From Actinomycetospora cinnamomea (GTDB lineage: Bacteria; Actinomycetota; Actinomycetes; Mycobacteriales; Pseudonocardiaceae), in NCBI RefSeq assembly GCF_003096675.1, contig NZ_QEKW01000004.1:124001-188000 (forward strand): DNA of 64,000 nt. Direction: 5' to 3'. Each line of letters starts with the position of its first letter. The stretch's first letter is position 1. Shown one piece after another: positions 1 to 8,666 of the stretch. The notes beneath the pieces were generated by a model, which saw nothing but the letters and a program-made list of their open reading frames with translations, did not search any database and was not told where the DNA came from. Position numbers and translations under genes: made by a program.

Positions 1-2
1 AC

Positions 3-500
3 GGGCGGGTCGACGACGCGCTCTGGGACAGCGACGGCGACGGGGTCGCCGACCGCTCGGTGCTCGACCTCGACGACGACGGCCGCGGCGACCACGCCTA
101 CACCGACCCGTCCGGCCGCGGGGTGTGGGACGTCCGCGTGCCGCTCGACTCCGGCCCGGGGGCGACGGCCGGGGTGGCGCTGACCTGGTCCGACGTGCGG
201 GGCCGGTCGGGCAGCGGGGCGGCCGTGCTCGACACCGACGGCGACGGGGTGGTCGACGGCCTCGCGGTGGACGCCGACCACGTCCCGGGCGAGGAGGTGC
301 TCTGCGACCTCGACGGCGACGGGCGCGCCGAGCAGATGCTGGTCGACGACGACCGGGACGGGCGCGCCGAGCTGGCCTACCTGTCCGCGGACCCCGGGTC
401 CCCGTCGGCGCGGTGGGACGTGCTGCTGGTCGACACCGACGCGGACGGCGCGGTGGACACGGCCATCGCCGAGGGCGCCGCCGGCTGGGTGCCGCCCTGA
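3..500 (+). CDS. Asp-rich repeat protein, 5'-truncated by window edge
   Basis: The reading frame is open from the first bases of the window and ends at the TGA at 498-500, so the true start lies upstream. The visible 165 residues contain repeated D-x-D-G-D-G-x-x-D units (DSDGDGVAD, DLDDDGRGD, DTDGDGVVD, DLDGDGRAE, DTDADGAVD). These resemble the Ca2+-binding loops of thrombospondin type 3, VCBS and dockerin-like proteins. Such proteins are usually exported and calcium-stabilised, but the N-terminus that would show a signal peptide is missing. A GTG at position 60 is a possible but unlikely start because it falls inside a repeat. The last 124 bp overlap the 3' end of the converging MFS gene. 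Function is not recognised. Confidence 0.6.
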   Translation, partial: GRVDDALWDSDGDGVADRSVLDLDDDGRGDHAYTDPSGRGVWDVRVPLDSGPGATAGVALTWSDVRGRSGSGAAVLDTDGDGVVDGLAVDADHVPGEEVLCDLDGDGRAEQMLVDDDRDGRAELAYLSADPGSPSARWDVLLVDTDADGAVDTAIAEGAAGWVPP

Positions 501-1819
501 GCCTGGGTCCGCAGCGCCCACTCGTGCACCACGAGCCCGAGCAGGTAGAGCCCGGCGGCGAGGACGAGCAGCAGGGGTGAGCGCCCGTCCGGCGGGGCGA
601 GGAACGCCGCGCCGGCCACCGCGAGCACGTAGGTGACGTTGAAGGTGGTGTCCGACAGCGAGAACACCCGCCCGCGCACCGCGTCGCCGACCTCGCGCTG
701 CACCGCCGCGTCGGAGCACAGCTTGATCGCCTGGCCCACCAGCCCGAGCACGAACGACCCCGCGAGGATGGTGGGCAGGGTCATCGGCAGGCCGAGCGCG
801 AGCAGCGCCACCGCCGCGAGCACCAGCATGATCCGCACGGTGCCGGCGCGTCCGACGCGCCCGGTGAGCCACGGCGTGACCACCGCGGCCACGCCCAGGC
901 CGGCGGCCACCGCGACGACCACCTCGCCCAGCCCGGCGATGCCCGCCTTCAACGGGCCGACGTCGGTCAGGGCGTAGCGCATGAGCAGCAGCACGACCAG
1001 CGTCGTGACGCCGAAGGCCAGGCGGTGGGCGGCGACGGCGCAGAACGCGGCCACCACGCCGGGGGCCTCGCGGGCGGCGCGTGCCCCGTCGACGAGGCCG
1101 GACGCCACGGCGCGCAGGGCCTGTGCGGCCTCACGGCGCTCGTCGGGGCCCAGCGAGCCCCGGGGGATCCTGGCGGCCACGACGACGATCAGCATCGATC
1201 CGACCGCGGCGACCATCGTGGTCCAGGCGGCGTCGGCGTCCATCGGGCCGAAGAGCCCGCGCAGCCCGATCGCGCAGCCGGCCCCGATCGCCGCGGCCAC
1301 GGCCCCGGAGGTCGTGACCAGGGAGTTCGCTCCGACGAGGTGCTCGTCGGCCACGACGTGGGGCAGCGCCGCCGAGAGCCCGGCCTGGATGAAGCGGCTG
1401 ACCCCGATGGTCGCGAGCGCGCCGAGGTAGAGCGGTGGGCCGGTGATGCCGGCGAGCACCACGAGAGCGGTGAGCAGCGTGAGCGTCCCGCGCAGGGCGC
1501 CCGCGACCACCATGACCCGCTTGCGGTCCCAGCGGTCGAGCAGCGCCCCGGCGAACGGCCCGACGATCGAGTACGGCAGCAGCACCGTCGCCAGCCCCAG
1601 CGCGACCATGACCGGATCGGCCTCACGCTCGGGGCTGAACAGCACGAGCCCGCCCAGCGCCGCCTGGAACACGCCGTCGCCCCACTGCGCGGCCAGCCGG
1701 ACGGTCAGCAGCTTGCCGAAGCCGGGGTGCACCAGCAGTTCCCGCAGCCGGGCGACGGGCCGCGGCCCCCGGGACGTCGCGGCCCGCGCGGGGGCGATGG
1801 GTCCGGGCGCGACGGGCAC
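377..1819 (-). CDS. MFS transporter
   Basis: This 480-residue protein has about twelve hydrophobic segments and the MFS loop signature DRWDRKRV after helix 2 (about residue 95). It resembles the drug-efflux or enterobactin-exporter (MFS_3) branch. The predicted substrate is unknown; the role would be proton-coupled export across the plasma membrane. The GTG at 1819 gives a roughly 40-residue hydrophilic N-terminus before the first helix, so a start further inside is possible. The last 45 or so residues are a low-complexity Ser/Thr/Ala tail beyond the final helix. They are antisense to the Asp-rich gene, so the tail may simply reflect the lack of a stop codon in high-GC DNA. Confidence 0.8.
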   Translation of the reverse strand: MPVAPGPIAPARAATSRGPRPVARLRELLVHPGFGKLLTVRLAAQWGDGVFQAALGGLVLFSPEREADPVMVALGLATVLLPYSIVGPFAGALLDRWDRKRVMVVAGALRGTLTLLTALVVLAGITGPPLYLGALATIGVSRFIQAGLSAALPHVVADEHLVGANSLVTTSGAVAAAIGAGCAIGLRGLFGPMDADAAWTTMVAAVGSMLIVVVAARIPRGSLGPDERREAAQALRAVASGLVDGARAAREAPGVVAAFCAVAAHRLAFGVTTLVVLLLMRYALTDVGPLKAGIAGLGEVVVAVAAGLGVAAVVTPWLTGRVGRAGTVRIMLVLAAVALLALGLPMTLPTILAGSFVLGLVGQAIKLCSDAAVQREVGDAVRGRVFSLSDTTFNVTYVLAVAGAAFLAPPDGRSPLLLVLAAGLYLLGLVVHEWALRTQAQGGTQPAAPSAMAVSTAPSASVSTSSTSHRADGDPGSADR

Positions 1820-1953
1820 GAGCGCCCACGCTACGCGTCCGCGCGCCGGGGCGGTCCGTGCCGGCAGTCCGATCCGCGACAGCGTCCGGACGGTGCCGGC
1901 GCCACCCCGGTGCGCCTGCCGCGACCCCGTGCCTCGGTGCGACGATGGGGTGC

Positions 1954-2544
1954 GTGGCCAGTGGTGTGGGTGAACATCAGCAGGCCGAGGTCGAGGCGGG
2001 GACGCTCCTCGTGGCCTCCCCGACGCTGACCGACCCCAACTTCGCGCGGTCGGTGGTCTTCGTCATCGACCACCGGCCGACGGGCACGCTCGGCGTCGTG
2101 CTCAACCGGCCGAGCGAGGTCTCGGTGGCCGACGTCCTGCCCACCTGGGGCCCGCACACCAGCACCCCGCACGCCGTCTTCGTCGGCGGGCCGGTCGAGC
2201 AGCGCACCGCCCTGTGCCTGGCCGCACTGCGCGCCGGCGAGGACCCCGCCCACACCGGCGGCGTCGTGGGCGTCCGTGGCCCCGTCGCGCTGGTCGACCT
2301 CGACGGCGACCCCGACGACCTCGCCCCCCGCGTCCGCGGTCTGCGGGTCTTCGCCGGCTACTCGGGCTGGGACCGGGGCCAGCTCGACGGCGAGATCCGC
2401 CGCGGCGACTGGTTCGTGGTGCCCGCCCTGCCCGACGACGTCCTGGCTCCCGCCGGCTACGACCTCTGGGGCGGCGTCCTGCGCCGCCAGGGCGTCCCCC
2501 TGGCCCTCCTCGCCACCCACGTCACCGAGCCCCGCCGCAACTGA
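1954..2544 (+). CDS. yqgE: YqgE/AlgH family protein (UPF0301)
   Basis: The 196-residue product matches the YqgE/AlgH family in length and motifs: GTLLVASPTLTDPNFARSVV near the N-terminus, GVVLNRP, GGPV and FAGYSGW. Family members are soluble and cytoplasmic with no settled biochemical role; AlgH was first linked to alginate regulation in Pseudomonas. I chose the GTG at 1954 because a GACGAT element ends exactly 7 nt before it, a leaderless arrangement. An in-frame ATG at 1945 would lie inside that promoter element. The gene is followed by a hairpin terminator and is transcribed away from the MFS gene. Confidence 0.85.
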   Translation: MASGVGEHQQAEVEAGTLLVASPTLTDPNFARSVVFVIDHRPTGTLGVVLNRPSEVSVADVLPTWGPHTSTPHAVFVGGPVEQRTALCLAALRAGEDPAHTGGVVGVRGPVALVDLDGDPDDLAPRVRGLRVFAGYSGWDRGQLDGEIRRGDWFVVPALPDDVLAPAGYDLWGGVLRRQGVPLALLATHVTEPRRN

Positions 2545-2558
2545 GCGCGCCTAGGGAT

Positions 2559-2581
2559 GCAGCGAACGCGCTGTTCGCTGC
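2559..2581 (+). terminator. Intrinsic terminator of yqgE
   Basis: A perfect 9-bp inverted repeat (GCAGCGAAC / GTTCGCTGC, 5-nt loop) starts 15 nt after the yqgE stop codon and is followed by a short pyrimidine stretch. Confidence 0.6.
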
Positions 2582-2636
2582 TTCTACGCGTCCGAACTCC
2601 CCGTTCGCTCGGCGCGCCGGGCCGCCCGGACGGGCC

Positions 2637-2649
2637 TAGCGTGCTGATC
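2637..2649 (+). promoter_or_regulatory. Leaderless promoter of the DUF427 gene
   Basis: A TAGCGT -10 hexamer (2637-2642) ends 7 nt before the GTG at 2650, and no ribosome binding site is present. Transcription is expected to begin at or next to the start codon. Confidence 0.5.
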
Positions 2650-3138
2650 GTGCGACGCGTCGAACCGGGCCCCGGGCAGGAGTCGGTGTGGGACTACCCG
2701 CGCCCCCCGCGGGCGGAGGCGGTGCGCCGGCGGGCGGTGGTCACGCACGCCGGTGCGGTCGTCGCCGACACCGACGACGTCGTCCGCGTCCTCGAGACCA
2801 GCCACCCGCCGACGTACTACCTCCCGCGGACGGCATTCGCCGACGGCGTCCTGCGGCCGGCGCAGCGCCGCACGGTGTGCGAGTGGAAGGGCACGGCCCG
2901 CTACGTCGACGTCGTCGTGCCCGGTGCAGCGCCGCTGACCGACGTCGGGTGGTGGTACCCGCAGGACGCGGTGTACCCCGCCCTCGCCGACCGCGTCGCG
3001 CTCTATCCCGGCCCGTTCGACGAGATCACCCTCGACGGCGAGCGCGTCGAGCCCCAGCCGGGCGGGTTCTACGGCGGCTGGATCACCCGCGACGTCGTCG
3101 GGCCGTTCAAGGGCGGCGCGGGCACCTGGGGCTGGTGA
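2650..3138 (+). CDS. DUF427 domain protein
   Basis: The 162-residue protein carries the DUF427 fold, with the family's ESVWDYPRPP opening, the central TYYLP and CEWKGTARYVDV motifs, and the WYPQ and KGGAGTWGW segments near the end. DUF427 proteins are small, soluble and common in actinobacteria and fungi; no reaction is established. The GTG at 2650 is favoured over the GTG at 2641 because it is correctly spaced from a TAGCGT -10 element and begins just before the conserved block. The next gene starts 4 nt after this stop, so the two are probably co-transcribed. Confidence 0.8.
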   Translation: MRRVEPGPGQESVWDYPRPPRAEAVRRRAVVTHAGAVVADTDDVVRVLETSHPPTYYLPRTAFADGVLRPAQRRTVCEWKGTARYVDVVVPGAAPLTDVGWWYPQDAVYPALADRVALYPGPFDEITLDGERVEPQPGGFYGGWITRDVVGPFKGGAGTWGW

Positions 3139-3142
3139 CCGC

Positions 3143-3544
3143 GTGCCGGCCCCGTCCGTCCTCGCCCTCGCCGACGAACCCTTCGTCGCCCTGACCACCT
3201 TCCGCCGCAGCGGCGACGGCGTGCGGACGCCGGTGTGGGTGGCGCGCGACGGGGACACGCTGGTCGTCACCACCGTCGACGGCAGCGGGAAGGTGAAGCG
3301 CCTGCGCCGCGACCCGCGCGTCGTCCTGGAGCCGTGTGACCGGCGGGGCGAGGTGGCCCCCGGCGCGCCGCGCGTCGAGGGCCGCGGCGAGGTGGTCGAC
3401 GACCGGCCGGCGCAGGAGTGCCCGCGGCGGGCCATCGCCGCGAAGTACGGCTGGCAGTACCGCGTGATCAGCCTGGTCGGGCGCGTCGGCGCGCTCCTGG
3501 GGCGCCCGCGGCGCCCGCAGGTGATCCTGCGCCTGCGCGACTGA
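3143..3544 (+). CDS. PPOX-class F420-dependent oxidoreductase-like protein
   Basis: The 133-residue product looks like a split-barrel flavin/F420-binding protein of the pyridoxamine 5'-phosphate oxidase superfamily. Visible landmarks are FVALTTFRRSGDGVRTPVWV at the N-terminus, DGSGKVKRLRRDPRV in the cofactor-phosphate region and a basic C-terminus. Such proteins are expected to be cytoplasmic dimers that reduce small substrates with F420H2 or FMN. The GTG start lies 4 nt downstream of the DUF427 stop, so expression depends on that upstream gene. The 3' end faces the PaaK-like gene only 12 nt away. Confidence 0.75.
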   Translation: MPAPSVLALADEPFVALTTFRRSGDGVRTPVWVARDGDTLVVTTVDGSGKVKRLRRDPRVVLEPCDRRGEVAPGAPRVEGRGEVVDDRPAQECPRRAIAAKYGWQYRVISLVGRVGALLGRPRRPQVILRLRD

Positions 3545-3556
3545 CCCGCGCGGGGA

Positions 3557-4960
3557 TCACCCGAGCGGCGACGGCGGCAGTGACCGGAGGACGTGCCGGA
3601 GCTTGCCGCTCCGCGGATGTGGCCGCGGCGGGTCGTCGGCGAGCTCGATCGCCACGCCGGGCGCTGCCCCCTGCGTCCGCAGGTACTCGTCCAGGCGGTC
3701 ACGGGCACGCTGCCCGACCTCGTCCCGCCGGGCGCCCGGGTCGACGTCCAGTCGCAGGGCCAATGTCGCCGGGGCGGTCTGCACGACCTGGTAGCCCCGC
3801 ACGCCCGGCGTCTCCTCGACCACGGTGGCCACGGCCATCGGAAGGAGGGCGACCTCGGCGTCGTCGGCCCCGGGGATCCGCAGGATCTCGTCGGTGCGCC
3901 CCTCGGCGGTGATGGTGGGCAGCGGGCTCCCGCAGGGGCACGGCTCCGCGCCGACGACGACGCTGTCGCCGAGCTCGTACCGGATGATCGGCTGGACGTG
4001 GTTGGCCAGGTTCGTGACCAGCACCGTCTCCGACCGCTGCCCGTCCGGCACCGGCGCCCCCTCGGCGTCGACGGGCTCGACGACGAACCAGTCCGCGTTG
4101 ACGTGCATGCGGCCCCGGCGACACGGCAGCGACAGCGGCGTCGCCTCCGACGCGTTGTAGGTGTCCACCACGACGGCGCCGAACACCCGCTCCGCCCGCC
4201 GCCGCACGGTCGGGGTCAAGGCCTCGCCGCCGCTGCTGATGACCAGCGGCGAGATGTGCAGGCGGCCGGCCTCCTGCTCGTCGGCCAGCACCCCGAGCGC
4301 ACTCGCATAGGTCCCCAGCAGCACCGGCTGGAACTCGTCGAGCTGCGCGACGAGCTGCGGCAGCGGATCGAGGACGGAGAAGTACCGGGCCCAGCGCCGG
4401 CGCACCGGCCTGGCCCGCAGACGCCGCTCGAACATCGTCGCCGACAGGTAGTGCCCGCCCGGCGCGAACACGGCCGCCTGGCGCGCTCCGCGGGCGAGGA
4501 CCCGGAGGAGCAGGCGGGGCGGCAGCACCCCGGCGGAGCGGGCGTAGGTCAGGCCGGTCATCACGGCGACGGCGCGGGGGTCCTGGACGAGCAGGGCCGG
4601 CTCCGCCGTCGACCCCGACGTGGTGAACACGACGTAGCGCCCGAGGAAGTCCTCCCCGACCCGTCCGGGGTCGCCCACGAACGCCTCGACCCCGGTGCGG
4701 GTCACGGCGGGGTCGGTGACCCAGTCGTCGAAGCGCGCCATCAGCCCCGGCTTCCGCACCGGGGGGAGGCGCACCAGGTCGACGGGACCGTCGGGCAGGG
4801 CCCGGTAGTGCTCGGCGTAGAAGGGCGAGGCGCGGCGGGCGTGCCGGACCACCGCGTCCAGCCGCGCCGCCCGACGCGCGGCGATCGCCGGCGGGCCCCC
4901 GCGGACGGCGCGCCAGGCGTCCCACGCGACGCCGGCGGCGGTGAGCTCGCGTCGCCTCAT
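3557..4960 (-). CDS. PaaK-like adenylate-forming enzyme
   Basis: The 467-residue protein belongs to the phenylacetate-CoA ligase (PaaK/CapK) branch of the ANL superfamily. The P-loop-like FTTSGSTAEPALL (about residue 120), SSGGEALT, DTYNASEA and the later GRTDEILRI adenylation motifs are visible. It probably activates a carboxylic acid as an AMP ester; the substrate and final acceptor cannot be read from sequence. The A-x-P in place of the usual T-G-x-P loop end is a modest deviation. The ATG at 4960 starts the conserved region; upstream in-frame codons back to 5173 encode an Arg-rich, clearly non-coding stretch. The gene stands alone, with 46 bp separating it from the upstream SdpI-like gene. 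Confidence 0.8.
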   Translation of the reverse strand: MRRRELTAAGVAWDAWRAVRGGPPAIAARRAARLDAVVRHARRASPFYAEHYRALPDGPVDLVRLPPVRKPGLMARFDDWVTDPAVTRTGVEAFVGDPGRVGEDFLGRYVVFTTSGSTAEPALLVQDPRAVAVMTGLTYARSAGVLPPRLLLRVLARGARQAAVFAPGGHYLSATMFERRLRARPVRRRWARYFSVLDPLPQLVAQLDEFQPVLLGTYASALGVLADEQEAGRLHISPLVISSGGEALTPTVRRRAERVFGAVVVDTYNASEATPLSLPCRRGRMHVNADWFVVEPVDAEGAPVPDGQRSETVLVTNLANHVQPIIRYELGDSVVVGAEPCPCGSPLPTITAEGRTDEILRIPGADDAEVALLPMAVATVVEETPGVRGYQVVQTAPATLALRLDVDPGARRDEVGQRARDRLDEYLRTQGAAPGVAIELADDPPRPHPRSGKLRHVLRSLPPSPLG

Positions 4961-5006
4961 CGTCCCACGGCGCCCGTCACGGCGAGCCCCTCCCGATCGA
5001 CGGCGC

Positions 5007-5480
5007 TCAGGCCTCCGCCTGCGCCCGCGGGCAGATCGCGCACGACCCGCCGCACGCTCCCGCCGGGGCACAGGTCGCGCGCTCGGGCTCCGGCTCCCCC
5101 GCCGTGCACGGGGCGGGTGGAGACGAGGCGAGGGCCTCGTGCTCGGCCTCCTCGGCCGCCGCGACCCGCGCACCCACGACCCCGCCGACCCCCAGCAGCC
5201 CGACGAGCCCGATGCCGCCGAGCACCAGCATCACCACGCCCGCGGGCGTGGTCGCCGCCAGCAGGGCGGCCACCGCCGCGCCCAGGCCGACGACGCCGGC
5301 GCCGACGAACGCCGGTGCGGCGGCGCGGTTCGCGCGCCGGAACGCGGCGACGTTGCTCATGGTCCACACCGTGCGCACACCGATGACCCGGTTGCGCGGT
5401 AGCCGGTACACGGACGCGAGCACCCCGACGACGCCCACCACGAGCGCCGCCACCATCAGGACCAGGGCCGGGACGATCAC
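5007..5480 (-). CDS. SdpI-like membrane protein with cysteine-rich tail
   Basis: The 157-residue protein has an N-terminal membrane helix, the SdpI/YhfL-type [13 protein letters not shown] loop and two more hydrophobic segments. SdpI-family proteins are small multi-pass membrane proteins; the Bacillus member confers immunity to a toxin peptide, but actinobacterial members have no shown role. After residue 115 the protein ends in a soluble tail with five cysteines ([23 protein letters not shown]), suggesting metal or Fe-S binding or disulfides. The GTG at 5480 is preceded by a leaderless-type TACTCT element. The tail is unusual for the family. Confidence 0.7.
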   Translation of the reverse strand: MIVPALVLMVAALVVGVVGVLASVYRLPRNRVIGVRTVWTMSNVAAFRRANRAAAPAFVGAGVVGLGAAVAALLAATTPAGVVMLVLGGIGLVGLLGVGGVVGARVAAAEEAEHEALASSPPAPCTAGEPEPERATCAPAGACGGSCAICPRAQAEA

Positions 5481-5492
5481 ACCCCCAGAGTA
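5481..5492 (-). promoter_or_regulatory. Leaderless promoter of the SdpI-like gene
   Basis: On the minus strand a TACTCT hexamer (5487-5492) ends 6 nt before the GTG start at 5480, without a Shine-Dalgarno sequence. Confidence 0.5.
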
Positions 5493-5632
5493 GGCTCGCC
5501 GGTGTCCTCGCGGGATCCGCGGTGCCCCCCGCCGGGGCGCGGCGCCCGGGTCGTCGGCGGACGCCGGGGCGGGTGCCGGCCGGGCGGTCACGCAGGAGCG
5601 GGGACCACCGGTCGAGACCAGGAGGAGTCCCC

Positions 5633-8584
5633 GTGACCGCCGAGCCCGAGGTGGCGAGCCGCGCCGAGACCGCGTCCGGCGTGCCCCCGCACCGCTACAC
5701 CGCCGCGCTGGCCGGGCAGATCGAGCGCCGGTGGCAGGACCACTGGGAGGCCGCCGGCACGTTCGCGGTCGCCAACCCCGGCCCGGACGCCCCGGAGCCG
5801 GCGGGCGAGAAGTTCTACCTGCTCGACATGTTCCCCTACCCCTCGGGCGCCGGCCTGCACGTCGGGCACCCGCTGGGGTTCATCGGCACCGACGTCCTCG
5901 GCCGCTTCCTGCGCATGACCGGGCGCACGGTGCTGCACGCCATGGGCTTCGACGCCTTCGGCCTGCCCGCCGAGCAGTACGCCGTGCAGACCGGGACGCA
6001 CCCGAGGGCCACCACCGAGGCCAACATCGCCCGCTACCGCGAGCAGATCCGCCAGCTCGGCCTCGCGCACGACGAGCACCGGTCGGTGTCGACCACGGAC
6101 ATCGACTTCTACCGGTGGACGCAGTGGATCTTCCTGCAGATCCACGGCTCCTGGTACGACGCCGAGGCCGCCCGTGCGCGGCCGATCACGGAGCTCGAGG
6201 AGGAGCTGGCCGCGGGCATCCGCGCGCTGCCCGACGGCCGCGACTGGGCGACGCTCTCCCGCCCGGAGCAGGACCGCGTCCTCGACGACCACCGTCTCGC
6301 CTACCTGGCCGACGCGCCGGTCAACTGGTGCCCGGCGCTGGGCACGGTGCTCTCGAACGAGGAGGTCACCGCCGAGGGGCGCTCCGAGCGCGGCAACTTC
6401 CCCGTCTTCCGGCGCAACCTGCGGCAGTGGATGATGCGGATCACCGCGTACGCCGACCGGCTGGCCGCCGACCTCGACGGGGTCGACTGGCCCGAGTCGG
6501 TCAAGACGATGCAGCGCAACTGGATCGGGCGCTCGCAGGGCGCGCAGGTGCGGTTCGCCGTCGACCGCCCCGACGCGGAGCGGAGCGGAGCGGCCCCCTC
6601 GGCTCAGTCGATCGAGGTCTTCACCACCCGCCCCGACACGCTGTTCGGCGCTACCTACCTGGTCCTGGCGCCCGAGCACCCGCTGGTCGATGCGCTGACG
6701 CCGGACGCGTGGCCGTCGCCGCCGACCGGCGAGGAGCTCGACGGCCGGTGGACCGGCGGCGCCGCCACCCCGGCCGAGGCCGTCGCCGCCTATCGCCGGG
6801 TCGTCGCCCAGCGCTCCGAGCTCGAGCGCCAGGAGGCCCGCGACAAGACCGGCGTGTTCACCGGCGCCTGGGCGACCAACCCCGTCAACGGGGAGCCGCT
6901 GCCGGTCTTCGTCGCCGACTACGTGCTCATGGGCTACGGCACCGGCGCGATCATGGCGGTGCCCGGCCAGGACCAGCGCGACTGGGACTTCGCGACGGTC
7001 TTCGGCCTGCCCATCCGGCGGACGGTCCAGCCGCCGGCCGGCTTCGAGGGCTCGGGGGGCCAGGCCTACGTCGGCGCCGGCCCGGCGATCAACTCCGCCA
7101 ACGACGAGGTCAGCCTGGACGGGCTCGAGGTCGACGAGGCCAAGGCCACGATCACCACCTGGCTCGCCGGGAAGGGCGCGGGCGAGGCCGTCGTGCAGTA
7201 CAAGCTGCGCGACTGGCTGTTCTCCCGCCAGCGCTACTGGGGCGAGCCGTTCCCCGTCGCCTACGCCGCCGACGGCGAGACCGACGGCGGCCCGTCGATC
7301 CCGCGCGCGCTGCCCGACGCGGACCTGCCGGTGCTGCTGCCCGACGTCGAGGACTACGCCCCCCGCACCTACGCCCCCGACGACGCCGAGAGCGCGCCGG
7401 AGTCGCCGCTGGCGCGGGCCCGCGAGTGGGTGCGCTTCTCCGAGGACCTGCCGTCGGACCCCGAGCGCGGGTTCGCCGAGTACGTCCGCGAGACCAACAC
7501 GATGCCGCAGTGGGCGGGCTCCTGCTGGTACTACCTGCGCTACCTCGACCCGCACAACGCGGAGCGCTTCGTCGACCCCGGCGTGGAGCGCTACTGGCTG
7601 GGTCCGCGCGCGCCGGGCGACCCGGGCGGCGTCGACCTCTACGTCGGCGGCGTCGAGCACGCCGTGCTGCACCTGCTCTACGCGCGGTTCTGGCACAAGG
7701 TGCTGTTCGACCTCGGCCACGTGTCGTCGTCCGAGCCGTTCCGCCGCCTGTTCAACCAGGGCTACGTCCAGGCCTGGGCCTACACCGACGCGCGGGGCGT
7801 GTACGTGCCGGCCGAGGAGGTCGTCGAGTCGGCGGACTCCGCCACCGGATTCACGTGGAACGGCGAGCCCGTGCGCCAGGAGTACGGGAAGATGGGCAAG
7901 TCGCTGCGCAACGTGGTGACGCCCGACGAGATGTGCGAGATCTACGGGGCCGATACGTTCCGGCTCTACGAGATGTCGACGGGGCCGATGGAGGCCTCGC
8001 GGCCCTGGTCGACGCGCGACGTGGTCGGCTCGCACCGGTTCCTGCAGCGGGTCTGGCGCCTGGCGGTCGACGAGCAGACCGGTGAGCTGCGCGTCGCCGA
8101 CGTCGAGCCCGACCGCGACACCCTGACCGCGCTGCACAGGGCGATCGACGGCGTGCGCACCGACCTGCCGGCGATGCACTACAACACCGCGGTCGCCAAG
8201 CTCATCGAGCTGGCCAACCACCTGACCAAGGCCTACCCTGACGGCGGCACCCCGCGCTCGGTGATCGAGCCGCTGGTCCTGATGCTGGCCCCCCTGTGCC
8301 CGCACGTGGCCGAGGAGCTGTGGTCGCGCCTGGGTCACCCGCACACGCTGGCGTACGAGCCGTTCCCCGAGGCCGACCCGGCGCTGCTCGTCGAGGACAC
8401 CGCCGAGTACCCCATCCAGGTCAACGGCAAGGTCCGCTCGCGCATCACCGTGCCCGCCACCGCCGGCCAGGACGAGGTCCGTGCCGCGGCGCTCGCCGAC
8501 CCCAAGGTCGTCGACCTGCTCGGGGGCGCGGAACCGCGCAAGGTCATCGTCGTCCCCGGGCGTCTGGTGAACGTGGTGCGCTGA
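5633..8584 (+). CDS. leuS: Leucyl-tRNA synthetase
   Basis: LeuRS charges tRNA-Leu with leucine in the cytoplasm. The 983-residue protein has the class I HIGH motif as HVGH (residues 76-79), the CP1 editing domain with [14 protein letters not shown], and KMSKS as KMGKS (residues 753-757). The Gly variant is, to my knowledge, usual in actinobacterial LeuRS. It is longer than typical 860-residue bacterial enzymes because of actinobacterial insertions after the catalytic core start and in the editing region. The GTG at 5633 is chosen for the strong GGAGGAG at 5621-5627 and because the catalytic domain starts soon after. A perfect 16-bp hairpin terminates the gene. leuS upstream of ino1 and ponA is shared with mycobacteria. 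Confidence 0.97.
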   Translation: MTAEPEVASRAETASGVPPHRYTAALAGQIERRWQDHWEAAGTFAVANPGPDAPEPAGEKFYLLDMFPYPSGAGLHVGHPLGFIGTDVLGRFLRMTGRTVLHAMGFDAFGLPAEQYAVQTGTHPRATTEANIARYREQIRQLGLAHDEHRSVSTTDIDFYRWTQWIFLQIHGSWYDAEAARARPITELEEELAAGIRALPDGRDWATLSRPEQDRVLDDHRLAYLADAPVNWCPALGTVLSNEEVTAEGRSERGNFPVFRRNLRQWMMRITAYADRLAADLDGVDWPESVKTMQRNWIGRSQGAQVRFAVDRPDAERSGAAPSAQSIEVFTTRPDTLFGATYLVLAPEHPLVDALTPDAWPSPPTGEELDGRWTGGAATPAEAVAAYRRVVAQRSELERQEARDKTGVFTGAWATNPVNGEPLPVFVADYVLMGYGTGAIMAVPGQDQRDWDFATVFGLPIRRTVQPPAGFEGSGGQAYVGAGPAINSANDEVSLDGLEVDEAKATITTWLAGKGAGEAVVQYKLRDWLFSRQRYWGEPFPVAYAADGETDGGPSIPRALPDADLPVLLPDVEDYAPRTYAPDDAESAPESPLARAREWVRFSEDLPSDPERGFAEYVRETNTMPQWAGSCWYYLRYLDPHNAERFVDPGVERYWLGPRAPGDPGGVDLYVGGVEHAVLHLLYARFWHKVLFDLGHVSSSEPFRRLFNQGYVQAWAYTDARGVYVPAEEVVESADSATGFTWNGEPVRQEYGKMGKSLRNVVTPDEMCEIYGADTFRLYEMSTGPMEASRPWSTRDVVGSHRFLQRVWRLAVDEQTGELRVADVEPDRDTLTALHRAIDGVRTDLPAMHYNTAVAKLIELANHLTKAYPDGGTPRSVIEPLVLMLAPLCPHVAEELWSRLGHPHTLAYEPFPEADPALLVEDTAEYPIQVNGKVRSRITVPATAGQDEVRAAALADPKVVDLLGGAEPRKVIVVPGRLVNVVR

Positions 8585-8595
8585 CCCCGCGACGA

Positions 8596-8630
8596 CGACG
8601 GGCCCCACCGGTTCCCGGTGGGGCCCGTCG
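8596..8630 (+). terminator. Strong intrinsic terminator of leuS
   Basis: A perfect 16-bp inverted repeat (arms 8596-8611 and 8615-8630, loop TTC) lies 12 nt after the leuS stop. There is no T-tract, as is common in actinobacteria. It sits between converging leuS and ino1 and may stop transcription in both directions. Confidence 0.85.
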
Positions 8631-8666
8631 TGTGTCCGTGCCGGTCGTCGGCCGGTCGTCGGCCGG

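Noticed and set aside
3545-3554. CCCGCGCGGG as a terminator between converging genes
   Set aside because: A short GC palindrome with no loop, expected by chance in this composition.
6575-6592. GGAGC-type repeats in leuS
   Set aside because: Short and explained by Glu/Arg/Ser/Gly codons in a variable loop.
5588-8608. A 1006-residue open frame antisense to leuS
   Set aside because: It is the Asp/Gly/Arg/Val-rich mirror of a real gene, common in very high-GC DNA; no family motif.
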